Position numbers and translations under genes: made by a program. DNA of 64,000 nt from a virus: positions 1-64,000 of the IMG/VR virus record IMGVR_UViG_3300044998_001342. One strand, written 5' to 3'. The notes beneath the pieces are model-generated. The model did no database searches. It was not told the origin of the DNA and saw only the letters and a list, made by a program, of their open reading frames with translations. This document shows positions 15,779 to 25,016 of this stretch, piece after piece (within the stretch, counting starts at the first letter, position 1; each line of letters opens with the position of its first letter).

Positions 15779-16986
15779 TCATCGAGAACAGCATCAAGGA
15801 CCGTGAGGCCTACGAGATGTTCCGGCGGGCCCTCCAGGACCTGCTGCTGTTCTTCCCGCTCTGCGGCCTCTCCTACCTGGGAGAGGCCGTAGAGGTCGTG
15901 GAAGACCCCACGATCGACACCATGGCCACCGACGGGCGCCGCGTGCACTACGCCCCGAAGTGGATCAAGAAGAACGAGCACGACGGGCGCGTGTTCGACA
16001 CGCTCCACGAGTGGCTGCACATCTTTTTCAACCACGTCGCCCGATGCGGTGATCGCAACCGCAAGGTCTGGAACATCGCCGCGGACATCGTGGTCGTCCG
16101 AGAGGCGTGCAGCATCCTCTCGCGAGACGGTGGCAAGCAGTGGAAGCCGCCGGAGGACGGCGTGATCCCGCCGGAGTGGGCGAAGGACATGACCGCCGAG
16201 CAGATCTACGACGCCCTCATCGAGAAGAAGCACCCCATGCCGGCTCCGGCGAAGGGCAAGGGCGAGATCGAGAAGGGCACCGACTTCCTGTTCGATCGGG
16301 ACGCGGAGAACAAGTCGACGGTCGGTCAGGAGGAGGAGGAGTTCCGCCGGAAGTTCACCGAGGAGCTTCAGCAGGCCGTCCTGATCCAGCAGCAAGTGAA
16401 GAACCAGACGCTGGAGCAGATGTTCGGCAAGACCGTATCCAGCCGACTCGAAGAGATCATCAAGGGCAGCGTGCCCTGGTCGAGGCTGCTGCGCGGCCGG
16501 CTCCTCGCCGACATGGGCTACGACATGCCGACGTACGCCCCTCCGAAGGCGAGATACTTCCCCGACATCACGCTGCCGTCGATGCGGTCGGTGAAGGAAC
16601 AGAAGCTCCTGCTCGCGATCGACGTCTCGGCTTCCGTCGGACCTACCCTGATGAAGACCTTCATCTCGAACGTGATGCCCGCAGCAATGCGCGCAACCGA
16701 GACGATCGTCGTGACCTTCGACGCCGTGGTCCGCGAGGTCCATCGGACCAAGCATCCGGCGAAGATCCTGGAGAACGTGAAGTTCCTCTCCGGAGCCCAC
16801 AGCCACACCTCGGTGCGCGGCGTCTTCGAGCTGTACGACAAGTTCAAGCCGAAGGCCTGCGCATGCCTCACGGACGGGCACATCTTCCTGCCCGAGCGGG
16901 CCTACCCCAACACGATCTGGGTCATCCCGCAGAACGGTCGACCTCAGCCCTGGGGGCGCAACTTCTTCATGGACGTCTCATGGTGA
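15775..16986 (+). CDS. Metallopeptidase-like plus VWA-like protein (DUF2201 type)
   Basis: A 403-residue protein starting at GTG 15775. The N-terminal domain has HEWLH (78-82) followed by a further His (FFNH, 86) and a WNIAADI segment, as in the zincin-like DUF2201 N-terminal domain. The C-terminal domain has LLAIDVSASV near 280-289, the DxSxS metal-binding signature of VWA-like domains. Between them is a helical, charged linker. Proteins of this architecture are usually encoded beside MoxR ATPases, as here. Whether the peptidase-like site is active cannot be told from sequence. Confidence 0.85.
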   Translation: MIIENSIKDREAYEMFRRALQDLLLFFPLCGLSYLGEAVEVVEDPTIDTMATDGRRVHYAPKWIKKNEHDGRVFDTLHEWLHIFFNHVARCGDRNRKVWNIAADIVVVREACSILSRDGGKQWKPPEDGVIPPEWAKDMTAEQIYDALIEKKHPMPAPAKGKGEIEKGTDFLFDRDAENKSTVGQEEEEFRRKFTEELQQAVLIQQQVKNQTLEQMFGKTVSSRLEEIIKGSVPWSRLLRGRLLADMGYDMPTYAPPKARYFPDITLPSMRSVKEQKLLLAIDVSASVGPTLMKTFISNVMPAAMRATETIVVTFDAVVREVHRTKHPAKILENVKFLSGAHSHTSVRGVFELYDKFKPKACACLTDGHIFLPERAYPNTIWVIPQNGRPQPWGRNFFMDVSW

Positions 16987-18422
16987 TCTCTCTCATCCAG
17001 AACCTGGCGAACCAGATCATCCGAGAGCGGTTCTTCAGGTACAGCTACATCAGCGTCTCGGAGAACCGGACCTTCGACGCGATGCTCATGGCGTCCGGGG
17101 ATCGTCTACGACAGATCCTGGGCCTCGTGCAGGAGACCAGCCAGCTCGACAGCGACGTGACGTGGTCGAAGGCGGTGGCGTACGGGATCAACCCGGTGCG
17201 GCTACGAACGGCTGGCATCGGGTACAAGAACCCGTACAAGACCGACGACGATCACGGACTCAGCGACCCGCTCCACATCGCCGCGTACTACGCCGTGTTC
17301 GGGAACGAGGAAGCGGCGAAGCTCGTCCTCGAAGAGCGTGCGGCGCTGATCAAGTCGCGGGATCGGTGGGCGGCGGCGAAGATGCCGGAGTTCTTCCGCG
17401 ACCCCGACCTCGGCAAGATGGACTGGGGGAAGTGGTTCACGGATCGGAACATGACGCGCACCTGGGTCATCCCCGACTTCGAGGAGCTTCGGCTCCCTCG
17501 TGTCGCGATGGATGATCAGGTCGACTCGTTCTACCTCGAAGGTGCGTTCACGCCCGAGAGCTACACCCACCGCCTGAAGCAGCGGCTCGGGCCCCAGAAC
17601 ATCGAAGCGTTCGCGATGATCTCGGGCCTGAAGAACCGCGACGTGCTGCCTGCCATGCGCGAGGCAGCGTTCGACCAGGCCCGCAAGCTGTGCACCGGCG
17701 ACAAGAAGGGCGGGTTCCGCTACGCGGACATGGCCGTCTTCGTCCGGCTCTGCACGCCACAGAGAGCCGCGAGCCTGTTCGACGATCTCCAAGGGTCGCG
17801 GAAGATGGTGGCGCTCTTCCGAAGCGACACCTCCGAAGAGCACTACGTGATGGGCCTGCGCCAGCTCGCCCAGAGCGCTCCGGACGTCCGCAAGGAGATC
17901 CTGGAGCGCATCGGGCGCGCCCCCACCATCGACGAGGTCCGCGCTGTGCGCTCAATCGGGATCATCAACATCCTCGACGAGATGGACTGGATGCTGATCG
18001 AGCCGGTGACGAAGCAGCCTGGGCTGCGGGCTGCGGCTCTGCCGTACGCCGAGAAGCTCGGGCCGGTCGTGCTCAGGCGCTTCCTCACCGATCACCCAGG
18101 CCGAGTGAAGCGTCTGCCGAACATCGAGAACGAGGCGGACCGCGCCGCCAAGAACCTCCGCATCACCGACGCCTCGTCGATCGCCGACTGGGAGACAGTG
18201 ATGGACCGTCTGCACCGCATGAACCGTGAATCGATCATGGTCCGTGAGGCTCTGCGGGACGTCACGGAGAACGACACGATCTCGTTCCTCGCGCTCCTGA
18301 AGCCGCACGGGGCATCGAGCCCGGACATCGAGAACGCCGTACGCTCCCACCCCCAGTGGAAGCACATCGAGAGGGTCCTGGCGGACTACACCCCGCCGAA
18401 CCTCTACAAGCTGTGGTCGTAG
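16980..18422 (+). CDS. Large helical protein, third member of MoxR-VWA operon
   Basis: A 480-residue predicted all-alpha protein with no signal peptide or membrane segment. ATG 16980 overlaps the end of the VWA gene by seven bases; a GTG follows immediately. Repeated helices with Arg/Glu-rich faces extend throughout. I recognise no domain. It is transcribed with the ATPase and VWA genes and may be the target or third component of that system. A perfect hairpin follows its TAG. Confidence 0.8.
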   Translation: MVISLIQNLANQIIRERFFRYSYISVSENRTFDAMLMASGDRLRQILGLVQETSQLDSDVTWSKAVAYGINPVRLRTAGIGYKNPYKTDDDHGLSDPLHIAAYYAVFGNEEAAKLVLEERAALIKSRDRWAAAKMPEFFRDPDLGKMDWGKWFTDRNMTRTWVIPDFEELRLPRVAMDDQVDSFYLEGAFTPESYTHRLKQRLGPQNIEAFAMISGLKNRDVLPAMREAAFDQARKLCTGDKKGGFRYADMAVFVRLCTPQRAASLFDDLQGSRKMVALFRSDTSEEHYVMGLRQLAQSAPDVRKEILERIGRAPTIDEVRAVRSIGIINILDEMDWMLIEPVTKQPGLRAAALPYAEKLGPVVLRRFLTDHPGRVKRLPNIENEADRAAKNLRITDASSIADWETVMDRLHRMNRESIMVREALRDVTENDTISFLALLKPHGASSPDIENAVRSHPQWKHIERVLADYTPPNLYKLWS

Positions 18423-18442
18423 CCCGGGGACAGCCCCGGGCT
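18421..18442. terminator. Hairpin between convergent operons
   Basis: AGCCCGGGG-ACAG-CCCCGGGCT, a perfect 9-bp stem starting in the TAG stop of the rightward gene. TTTGC follows at 18455-18459, two bases before the stop codon of the leftward portal gene. Probably serves both directions. Confidence 0.7.
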
Positions 18443-18461
18443 TCGCCCGTCTACTTTGCCC

Positions 18462-20384
18462 TCAGACGGCCCCTGCGCGGCGCGGAGGGAGCTGCTCGGG
18501 CATCGGGCGCATGTCGACCGCCGGAGGGGCCGGCATCGCGCCCTGGGAGCCGTCCTGGCCCGGCAGGACCGCCCCGGCCTCGGGCGGCATCATGAGCCCC
18601 TGCTGCGCCAGCAGCTCGCCCATCTCGGGGGCCTTCTGCTGGAGCTGCTGGAGGTACACCTTCTGCTGCTCGGGCGGCATCGTCTTGATCTTGTTCGCCA
18701 GAGCCGCCGCGACGGCGTCCATCGAGTAGCCGCCCGGCTGGGCTGCTGCGCTCTGACCCTGGATCTCGTCGAACGGCGTCCGCTTCGGCGCGGTCTCCTT
18801 CAGCATGCCCTTCTGCATCGCCGCCTGGGCTTGTGCCTGGTACTTGGCGATCACGAGCTGAGCCTCACCCTGGGCCTCGGCCTCGACGAGCGTCTTCTGT
18901 CGGAGCGCCTCCGCCTTGACCTTCGCCTCCTTGAGCATCAGCTCCGCCTCGTCCTCGACCTTGAGATCGGTGTACGAGAGCAGGGTGGCGTCGCTCACCT
19001 TCCCGAACTGGTTGAGCTGCATCATCATCGCCTGGCGCTGGAGATCGTCCGCCATGCGGAACGGCTTGAAGCGGCCCTGCGGCAGCGGCCAGTTCATGTA
19101 CGCGCCCATCCGCTTCAGCACCCAGTCGAGCAGGCGGTGATGGCCGAGCACGTTCGAGAGGAAGAAGTTCTCCAGCATGCGCATCGACACGCTGGTGCCG
19201 GCGTACGTGCCGTGACCGAAGACGAGATCGATGGGGAAGCCGAGGCCCGCCACCATGATCTCGTACATCTGCTGGATCTCCGGCATCAGCAGCAGGCTGC
19301 GCCCGTTCTCGCCGATGACCTGGTGACCGAGCGGGAACGGCAGGATGCCGTAGTAGCTGGGGTCGACGCGCTGGCGCGCCAGCTCGCGCCGGATGTGGTC
19401 TCGCCAGTTCGCGAGGTCCACCGTCGTGAACGGATCCGCGCCGGCGGTGGCCGGCTGCGGGAACAGGAAGATCTGCGGCACGAGGTGCGTGAGGAGCACG
19501 GCCTCCTGCGCCTTGCGCATCACCTGGATGTAGAAGGCATCCTTCAGCACCGGCATGAGCAGCGGGATGCCCCAGCCGCGCGACATCGTGGACAGCCCGG
19601 GCCTCCGCATGTGGAAGACCTCGGACTTGTCGAACACGAGCTGACGGTGCGTGCGGACGGCTTCGAGGAAGATCTCGGGTGTGGTCGCGACGAGATCCTT
19701 GCGGCCCATCATGACCTGCGCGCGGAAGTCCGGGCTGATGTCGAGCCCGTAGTCCATCCGGCCGGTGGCCTCGTTGTAGAAGATGTGGACGTACTCCGGG
19801 TTCCAGCGGATCAGACCGATCTCGCTGTACTTCGGATAGTAGTCGTCGCGGCTCCGAGCGAAGTCGGTCTGACCGCAGGTCGGGCACTGGAACCAGAACC
19901 GACCGCTGATGTAGCGCCAGCTCGGCCGGACGTTGAGGCAGTCGTGCTCTGCGCGGCACATGCTGTTGCCGCAGATCAGCTTCTTGCGGAACGGGAAGCT
20001 CGCGCTGAGGAACGCGTTGCCGTAGACGAAGTAGTCGAGGTTGATCTCGTACTGGTGGACGCGGTAGTTCATCACGCCCAGCAGCAGCTCCTCCCACCGC
20101 GAGCGGACGCCCTCGTCCTTGTGCTGGAGGATGAGATCGGTGACCGGGTACTCGGCGGCCTTGGTGACGACGGCGTTGATGATGCCGTGCGTCAGGAAGT
20201 AGAACCGACAGAACCCGAACAGTGCCTTGATCGACGGCGGCGTGTACGTGCTCGCCTGATCGAAGAAGGGGTTCGCGAAGGGCTGGTACCTACGGCCGAG
20301 GATCTCGCTGCGGTTCGCGTTGCCGCTCACCGCCATCCGACCACCCATGCCGAGGGCAGAACCTGAAACGCCGCTGAAGAACAT
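18462..20384 (-). CDS. Portal protein
   Basis: A 640-residue protein with portal-like features: an N-terminal helical region, a central domain with FDKSEVFHMRRP and GWGIPLLMPVLKDAFYIQ, a long helical stem and crown region, and a Gln/Ala/Met-rich disordered C-terminus. This fits the dodecameric ring through which DNA enters the head. An insertion carries C138, C143, C149, C167 and C170, probably a zinc knuckle, unusual for a portal. ATG 20384 has GGAGGG seven bases upstream and overlaps the previous stop (ATGA). It is the last gene of the head operon. Confidence 0.8.
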   Translation of the reverse strand: MFFSGVSGSALGMGGRMAVSGNANRSEILGRRYQPFANPFFDQASTYTPPSIKALFGFCRFYFLTHGIINAVVTKAAEYPVTDLILQHKDEGVRSRWEELLLGVMNYRVHQYEINLDYFVYGNAFLSASFPFRKKLICGNSMCRAEHDCLNVRPSWRYISGRFWFQCPTCGQTDFARSRDDYYPKYSEIGLIRWNPEYVHIFYNEATGRMDYGLDISPDFRAQVMMGRKDLVATTPEIFLEAVRTHRQLVFDKSEVFHMRRPGLSTMSRGWGIPLLMPVLKDAFYIQVMRKAQEAVLLTHLVPQIFLFPQPATAGADPFTTVDLANWRDHIRRELARQRVDPSYYGILPFPLGHQVIGENGRSLLLMPEIQQMYEIMVAGLGFPIDLVFGHGTYAGTSVSMRMLENFFLSNVLGHHRLLDWVLKRMGAYMNWPLPQGRFKPFRMADDLQRQAMMMQLNQFGKVSDATLLSYTDLKVEDEAELMLKEAKVKAEALRQKTLVEAEAQGEAQLVIAKYQAQAQAAMQKGMLKETAPKRTPFDEIQGQSAAAQPGGYSMDAVAAALANKIKTMPPEQQKVYLQQLQQKAPEMGELLAQQGLMMPPEAGAVLPGQDGSQGAMPAPPAVDMRPMPEQLPPRRAGAV

Positions 20385-21340
20385 CAGGTCCCTCCGGGAA
20401 CGCCGAGGGTGGTGTTGATCGCCTCTTGTCCGGCCTCACGAGAGGCCTTCGCGAGACGCTTCTTCCCGCCGAGCGCCTTGCTCGCTGCTGCGTCGACGGC
20501 CACGCCGCCCACGAGCTGGGGAAGAACGGGAACGCCCGCGGTGAGTGCGCCTCCGACGAGACCCGAGCCGACGCCCACGAGCTTCTGCCTCATGGACCGC
20601 CCGCCGTGCGCACTCTCGTCTCCGCGAGCCAGATCGGGAGTTGCGATGGCGAGGGGGAGCCCGAGCGCGACCGAGGTACCCAGGGCTCCGCCTCCGCCGA
20701 CCATGTCCTTGCCCATCGCCTTCATCGTGGAGAACGGGCGCGTCGCCATGCCCTTCACGATGCCGGGGATGTTCGTGATCCCCGCCTTGAGCGCCGCGTC
20801 TCCGCCGGCGCCCCACTCGCGGAGACCCTTCGCCTCCTCGACGAGCTTCTTCTTCGCCTTGTCGGTCAGCTCTCCGTGAGCGGCCAGATCGGCCTGGCGC
20901 TTGCGAAGGAGATCAATCTTCTTGGACGCAGCAGCTCGACTGCGCATGCCGATCTCACCGGCCTGGTCGGCGTACGCGCCGGTGAAGCCGTGGATCTGAC
21001 GCTTGCCGAAGTCCTTGATGCCCTGACCGATCCGCTTCGCGGTCTCGCCCACCGCCGCGCCCGACGACAGCGCCGGGTTGAGCAGACGGGTGTCGCGGTA
21101 GGCGCGCCCGAGCCCGCCGGCAGCTCCACCGACCGCCGCCCCTCGAAGGCCGCCCTTGAGGGCTGCCGCACCGACGCCTTCGTCCCCGTGCATGAGCGCG
21201 CCCTGGGCGGCACCGACTCCGGCACCGACCAGGGCGGTTCGCCCGGGCGATTCGGTCAGCCAGCGAGCAGCACGGGTGAGCGCCCGTGTGGCTGTCGCCG
21301 ACTTCGTGACCTCCTCGTAGAAGACGTCGTACGCGTTCAT
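20384..21340 (-). CDS. Gly/Ala-rich virion-type protein with amphipathic segments
   Basis: A 318-residue protein. I place the start at ATG 21340 (MNAYDVFYEEVTKSA), which overlaps the upstream stop as ATGA, rather than 66 bases further up. Residues of about 30-80 are Gly/Ala/Val-rich (GAGVGAAQGALMHGD, GGLRGAAVGGAAGGLG), and a similar stretch recurs near the C-terminus, like membrane-active or internal virion proteins. The N-terminal F-x-EE-x-x-K-x-A motif also begins the protein encoded at 44151-44849. It sits beside the portal gene. Function unknown; an ejected internal protein is a reasonable guess. Confidence 0.75.
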   Translation of the reverse strand: MNAYDVFYEEVTKSATATRALTRAARWLTESPGRTALVGAGVGAAQGALMHGDEGVGAAALKGGLRGAAVGGAAGGLGRAYRDTRLLNPALSSGAAVGETAKRIGQGIKDFGKRQIHGFTGAYADQAGEIGMRSRAAASKKIDLLRKRQADLAAHGELTDKAKKKLVEEAKGLREWGAGGDAALKAGITNIPGIVKGMATRPFSTMKAMGKDMVGGGGALGTSVALGLPLAIATPDLARGDESAHGGRSMRQKLVGVGSGLVGGALTAGVPVLPQLVGGVAVDAAASKALGGKKRLAKASREAGQEAINTTLGVPGGT

Positions 21341-22293
21341 CACCTGCCGCCGATCATCCTGAGCTGCTGGATCATCTGGGACTTCACGGTCTTGACGAGG
21401 TCCCACTCGACCAGCAACCGGTATACCGCAGAACCGGCACCGGTGTCAGGAAGGTTCTCGACGGCATCCGCCAGGGGCAGCTTCTTGCGCGCGTCCCAGA
21501 GCTGCTTGCACTCGGCCTTCAGCTCCTCGAACTCGAACGGGATCTTGCGCAGCTTCGCTTCCCCACAGGTCACGCACCGCACGTCGTTGTCGTCACGATG
21601 GACGGCCAGGCAGTGGGTGCATTCGATCTTGGGCTCCTCCAGCTCACGCTGGGCGAAGTCGAGCGGTGCCGGGATGAACGGGATCCCCTCGTGCTTGAAG
21701 ACGGCGGCCACGAACTTGTCGACCTCGTACGAGGTCTGACGCTTCGGGTCGACGAGCTTCATGATCTCCATCCCGACCACGAGGTGACCGATCTCAGCCT
21801 CCTCGTAGAAGACGAAGTTCGGGCTCTCGCCGCTCAGCGCACGCGACACCCAGTGGAAGACCTCCCACTGGCGCCACGGCGACGGCGACATCAGCACGAC
21901 TCGTCCGGCCAGGATCTTGTTCCAGACCTTGTTGGAGAGCGCGATCCCGTCTCGCTCCAGCGTCATCTTGAGGACGTCGGGATGCCACTCCAGGTACTCC
22001 TGCCCGTACTTGTCGAGCAGGAGCAGCATGAGGACGATCGGGTGCGCGTTGGGATGCCGCCAGATGTCCTTCATGGACGGCACCTGGCCCGCGAGGTCGA
22101 TCGACGCGTCGCTCTTGAGCGCGGCGGTCTTCTCTTCCTCGTCGACGCACGACACCGCCCGGGACACCAGCGACTCGATGCTGATGGCCTCCTCGGGCGG
22201 TGGCGCTTCGTCCGAGCCACCCGACGCAGCAGCGGATCCGGCCCCACGAGGAGGCCAGACCCGCATGCTGCTCTCGTCGAGCAGGATGCTCAT
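21340..22293 (-). CDS. Hypothetical head-operon protein with zinc ribbon
   Basis: A 317-residue protein with a disordered Pro/Ala-rich N-terminus, a helical middle, and a C-terminal zinc-ribbon pattern C225-x2-C228 and C240-x2-C243. ATG 22293 lies three bases after the previous gene's stop. It precedes two head-operon genes including the portal. No family recognised; the conserved context suggests capsid or portal assembly. Confidence 0.75.
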   Translation of the reverse strand: MSILLDESSMRVWPPRGAGSAAASGGSDEAPPPEEAISIESLVSRAVSCVDEEEKTAALKSDASIDLAGQVPSMKDIWRHPNAHPIVLMLLLLDKYGQEYLEWHPDVLKMTLERDGIALSNKVWNKILAGRVVLMSPSPWRQWEVFHWVSRALSGESPNFVFYEEAEIGHLVVGMEIMKLVDPKRQTSYEVDKFVAAVFKHEGIPFIPAPLDFAQRELEEPKIECTHCLAVHRDDNDVRCVTCGEAKLRKIPFEFEELKAECKQLWDARKKLPLADAVENLPDTGAGSAVYRLLVEWDLVKTVKSQMIQQLRMIGGR

Positions 22294-22296
22294 CGA

Positions 22297-23373
22297 TCAG
22301 GCGGGGGAGGGCAGGTAGGCGATGACGTAGCTGCGGATCCCGTCCGGAGCCGTCGCCGGGATGTAGCGCCCGTAGGGGTCCGCGTTCGTGACGCTCTCCG
22401 GATCGAGCGCGCCGGCCGCGGGCACCGCCCACACGCCGGTGCCCGGATCGTTCGCCTCGCGGATGACCGCGACCGCCTCGACGTCGCTGAGCGGGTTGAC
22501 GTCCACGCCCAGCTCGGTGTTGAGGAAGCCGACCGTCGCCGTGCCCACCGAACCGCCCTGCGCCGGGATGCTGATCTTCAGCACCTGGGCGTAGAACTTC
22601 GTGGTGTTCACGGTGCCGCCGCCACCGTTCGGGACCGCGATGGTCTCGGAGATCCGCTTGCCGCGGACGTCGAGACCCTCGATCGTGATGTTCGAGGTGA
22701 TCCAGTCCGCGCTGGCGCCGAAGATGAACGAGATGCGCCGACCGTACGGCATCGGACGGTTGCCGACGCGCGCGCGGTTGAACTCCGCGTTCGTGTCGAT
22801 GACCTGCGCCGAGGTCGAGGCGACGAGCGACGCGATGTTCGCGGCGTCGGCCGCCACGCCGAGCGTGAGCTGCGCGAGCGCGCCGCCCTGCGCCGGGATC
22901 GACACGCTGTCGAGCTGGGCGAAGTAGTTGACCGTGGTCGTGGTGCCCGCGCCCGCGCCCGACGCGACGGTCTCGCTGAGCGCCTTGCCGTCGACGTCCT
23001 TGCCGGTGAAGACGAGATCGCCGCCCGTCCAGTGAGCCGGCGTGCCGCCACCGCCGACCGTGAGCGTCACGCGCTTGGGCGACTTGATCAGCGCCGAGCC
23101 GGTGCCCGGGGCGAGGATGCCGTCGAAGTCGGTGCCCGTGAGGACGACCGGCGCGACCGACGACACGAAGGTCGTCTTGATCCCGTCGGCGTCGACCGCG
23201 TCGGTCGGCACCTGGGTGAAGTACTTGACGATGATGCCGCCCTTCTCCAGCGAGAGGAAGGCCTCGTCGACGTCCGACCGCAGCTTCTCGATCTCGTTCG
23301 CCTGACCCCCGGGCCCGACGACGAGGTGCGGGCGAGCGGGCGACTTGCTGCCGAATGCCTTGGAAAGTCCCAT
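22297..23373 (-). CDS. Virion protein with duplicated beta domain
   Basis: A 358-residue protein with ATG 23373 and AGGAGG eight bases upstream, the strongest ribosome site in this operon. Two homologous segments (about residues 114-173 and 224-283) share the pattern D-V-x-G-K-x-x-S-E-T-x-A, then YFAQ or FYAQ, then SIPAQGG. The composition is Gly/Thr/Ala/Val-rich and beta-like. This suits an abundant decoration, fibre or tail-tube-like virion protein. It is not obviously a HK97-type major capsid protein. Location in the head operon supports a structural role. Confidence 0.75.
   Translation of the reverse strand: MGLSKAFGSKSPARPHLVVGPGGQANEIEKLRSDVDEAFLSLEKGGIIVKYFTQVPTDAVDADGIKTTFVSSVAPVVLTGTDFDGILAPGTGSALIKSPKRVTLTVGGGGTPAHWTGGDLVFTGKDVDGKALSETVASGAGAGTTTTVNYFAQLDSVSIPAQGGALAQLTLGVAADAANIASLVASTSAQVIDTNAEFNRARVGNRPMPYGRRISFIFGASADWITSNITIEGLDVRGKRISETIAVPNGGGGTVNTTKFYAQVLKISIPAQGGSVGTATVGFLNTELGVDVNPLSDVEAVAVIREANDPGTGVWAVPAAGALDPESVTNADPYGRYIPATAPDGIRSYVIAYLPSPA
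22525..22704 (-). repeat. Second copy of internal beta-domain repeat
   Basis: Codes for residues 224-283 of the protein at 22297-23373; shares the GKxxSET and SIPAQGG signatures with the copy at 22855-23034. Confidence 0.6.
22855..23034 (-). repeat. First copy of internal beta-domain repeat
   Basis: Codes for residues 114-173 of the protein at 22297-23373; protein-level duplicate of 22525-22704, consistent with an old tandem domain duplication. Confidence 0.6.
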
Positions 23374-23398
23374 GATCGTATCCTCCTGTGTTCTTCCT

Positions 23399-24973
23399 TC
23401 AGACCCTGAACGTGCCGGCGTTGCTGTCGCCCGCGAGCCGCGAGAGTACCACCTTCTGGGGGCTCGGCATGCTCTTGAAGACCCCGATCGGGTCCTTCTG
23501 GAACTCGTCGGCGAACCCCGCGCCGAACATCTCGTTGAGCTTGAGCCCCTGCTTCGCCAGGGCCATGAGCTGCATGCCCGAGACGTAGTCGCCTCCCTCG
23601 TTCCAGGAGTACGTCTCCTCTTCCTTCGGCTTCTTGGCCGCGACCTTCGCGCCACCGTAGACGGCCGCGTACGGATCGAGCAGCCCGACGCCCGGCCGGC
23701 CGTACGAGCGGGACGCGCCGGTCTCCTCGTCGGCCTCGCGGAGCATCTCCGCCATGATCATCGGATCGACCTCGGCGCGCTTCTCCAGCAGCAGCTCGTA
23801 GACCGCCTCGTGACCCGTCCCCTCGAACTGGTGGATGCGGGCGTGCAGCTCGGGCACGAGGTTCGGGCCGTAGCCCTCGCCGGCGTAGTCGAGGACGCGC
23901 CCGGCGACCTTCACCCCCAGCTCGTCGGCGCGCGACACGACCGACTGCGCGAACACGCGTCGCTCGGTGAGCGGGAAGTCGAAGAGGTGCTCGTCGAAGT
24001 AGGACGCCGCCTTCGTGACGAGGGCGGCGCTGTCGATCGGGTAGCGCTGGAGGTGGGGAAGGGCGAAGCGCGTGTGGCTCGCCTTCTTCACCGTCACCGG
24101 CGCCTCGGCCCGCGTGATGTCGCCGGCGTGGACCCAGCCCTCGGGGACCATCACCGCGGCGATCTTCCCCGCTGCCGTCTTCATCGGGAGGTTGAGGCGC
24201 GAGGTCGGCGACGGCCGGCCGCTCCCCGACCGCAGGGTCGCCTGCGGCATCGCCTCGGTCCCGACGAGATCGGCCTTCTTGTGGCGGTGGGGGTGCCCGC
24301 CGAGCACCGGATCCGGCTGGTCGCGCTTCGCGAGCTGGGCATCGAGCTTGCGGTGCGTGGCTTCGAGATCGGAGAAGTGCGAGAAGGCGTCCCAGATGTG
24401 CCCGCTCTCGGGACCCTCGCCGCGCTGCATCGCGGAGTCCTGATCCAGCGAGAGCTGGATCTCCCGGCCCGACGAGGTCTTCGTGCCGCTCGCTTGCGCC
24501 TGACGGAACGCCTCCATGCGCTCCCGGCCCTGCTGTGCCCCCTCGCGCGCCTTCGACGCCATGTCCATGACGCCCATGCCCGCGGTGAGCGCCGTGAGGG
24601 CTCCGCCGATCATCGCGCGCTTCACCAGCGCCTCGGGCGGATCCATCGCATACCACGAGCAGCCATTGATCAGGTTCGCCGCGACCTTCTGCTGCACCTC
24701 GGGAGGAAGGAGGTGCCCGGCCTCGTCGAAGTAGATCATCGACAGGACGAGGTGTGCCTCGTCGTGCATCGCGTACTTGCGGACGACCTCGTCGCCGTTG
24801 GTCGCGACCATGGCGAAGAGCCGGTCCGGCAGGCGCTCCAGCTCTTCGGCGCTGAGGACGCGAGCCGAAGCGAGCTTCGGCGGCAGTTGACGGTCGGACG
24901 ACGCGAGCTTGTTCCGAAGGACGACACCCTTCGGATCGTCGTAGAGGTCGAGCACGATCCCGGCGATTCGCAT
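23399..24973 (-). CDS. Large head-operon protein, first gene of operon
   Basis: A 524-residue protein. I choose ATG 24973 (MRIAGIVLDLYDD) over an in-frame TTG at 25009, because a TTGACC-N18-TACGCT promoter ends exactly six bases before it and the TTG would sit inside the -35 box. No ribosome site is present, which fits a leaderless message. The middle has a hydrophobic Gly/Ala/Met stretch (MIGGALTALTAGMGVM), then a charged disordered region, then a helical C-terminal half. Lys-x-Ala motifs recur (PKLAS, MKTAAG, VKKAS, VTKAAS). No family recognised; probably a head or internal virion protein. Confidence 0.78.
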   Translation of the reverse strand: MRIAGIVLDLYDDPKGVVLRNKLASSDRQLPPKLASARVLSAEELERLPDRLFAMVATNGDEVVRKYAMHDEAHLVLSMIYFDEAGHLLPPEVQQKVAANLINGCSWYAMDPPEALVKRAMIGGALTALTAGMGVMDMASKAREGAQQGRERMEAFRQAQASGTKTSSGREIQLSLDQDSAMQRGEGPESGHIWDAFSHFSDLEATHRKLDAQLAKRDQPDPVLGGHPHRHKKADLVGTEAMPQATLRSGSGRPSPTSRLNLPMKTAAGKIAAVMVPEGWVHAGDITRAEAPVTVKKASHTRFALPHLQRYPIDSAALVTKAASYFDEHLFDFPLTERRVFAQSVVSRADELGVKVAGRVLDYAGEGYGPNLVPELHARIHQFEGTGHEAVYELLLEKRAEVDPMIMAEMLREADEETGASRSYGRPGVGLLDPYAAVYGGAKVAAKKPKEEETYSWNEGGDYVSGMQLMALAKQGLKLNEMFGAGFADEFQKDPIGVFKSMPSPQKVVLSRLAGDSNAGTFRV

Positions 24974-24979
24974 GCCCGA

Positions 24980-25009
24980 AGCGTATCTCGGAGAGGGGAA
25001 AGCGGTCAA
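24980..25009 (-). promoter_or_regulatory. Leaderless-type promoter of the head operon
   Basis: On the minus strand, TTGACC (25009-25004), 18 bases, TACGCT (24985-24980), six bases, ATG at 24973. It has the same geometry as the promoter of the RNA polymerase gene. Confidence 0.65.
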
Positions 25010-25016
25010 ACGAGCC

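Noticed and set aside
22297-23373. Major capsid protein
   Set aside because: Tandem repeated beta domains do not resemble the HK97 fold pattern; the position fits but the sequence does not.
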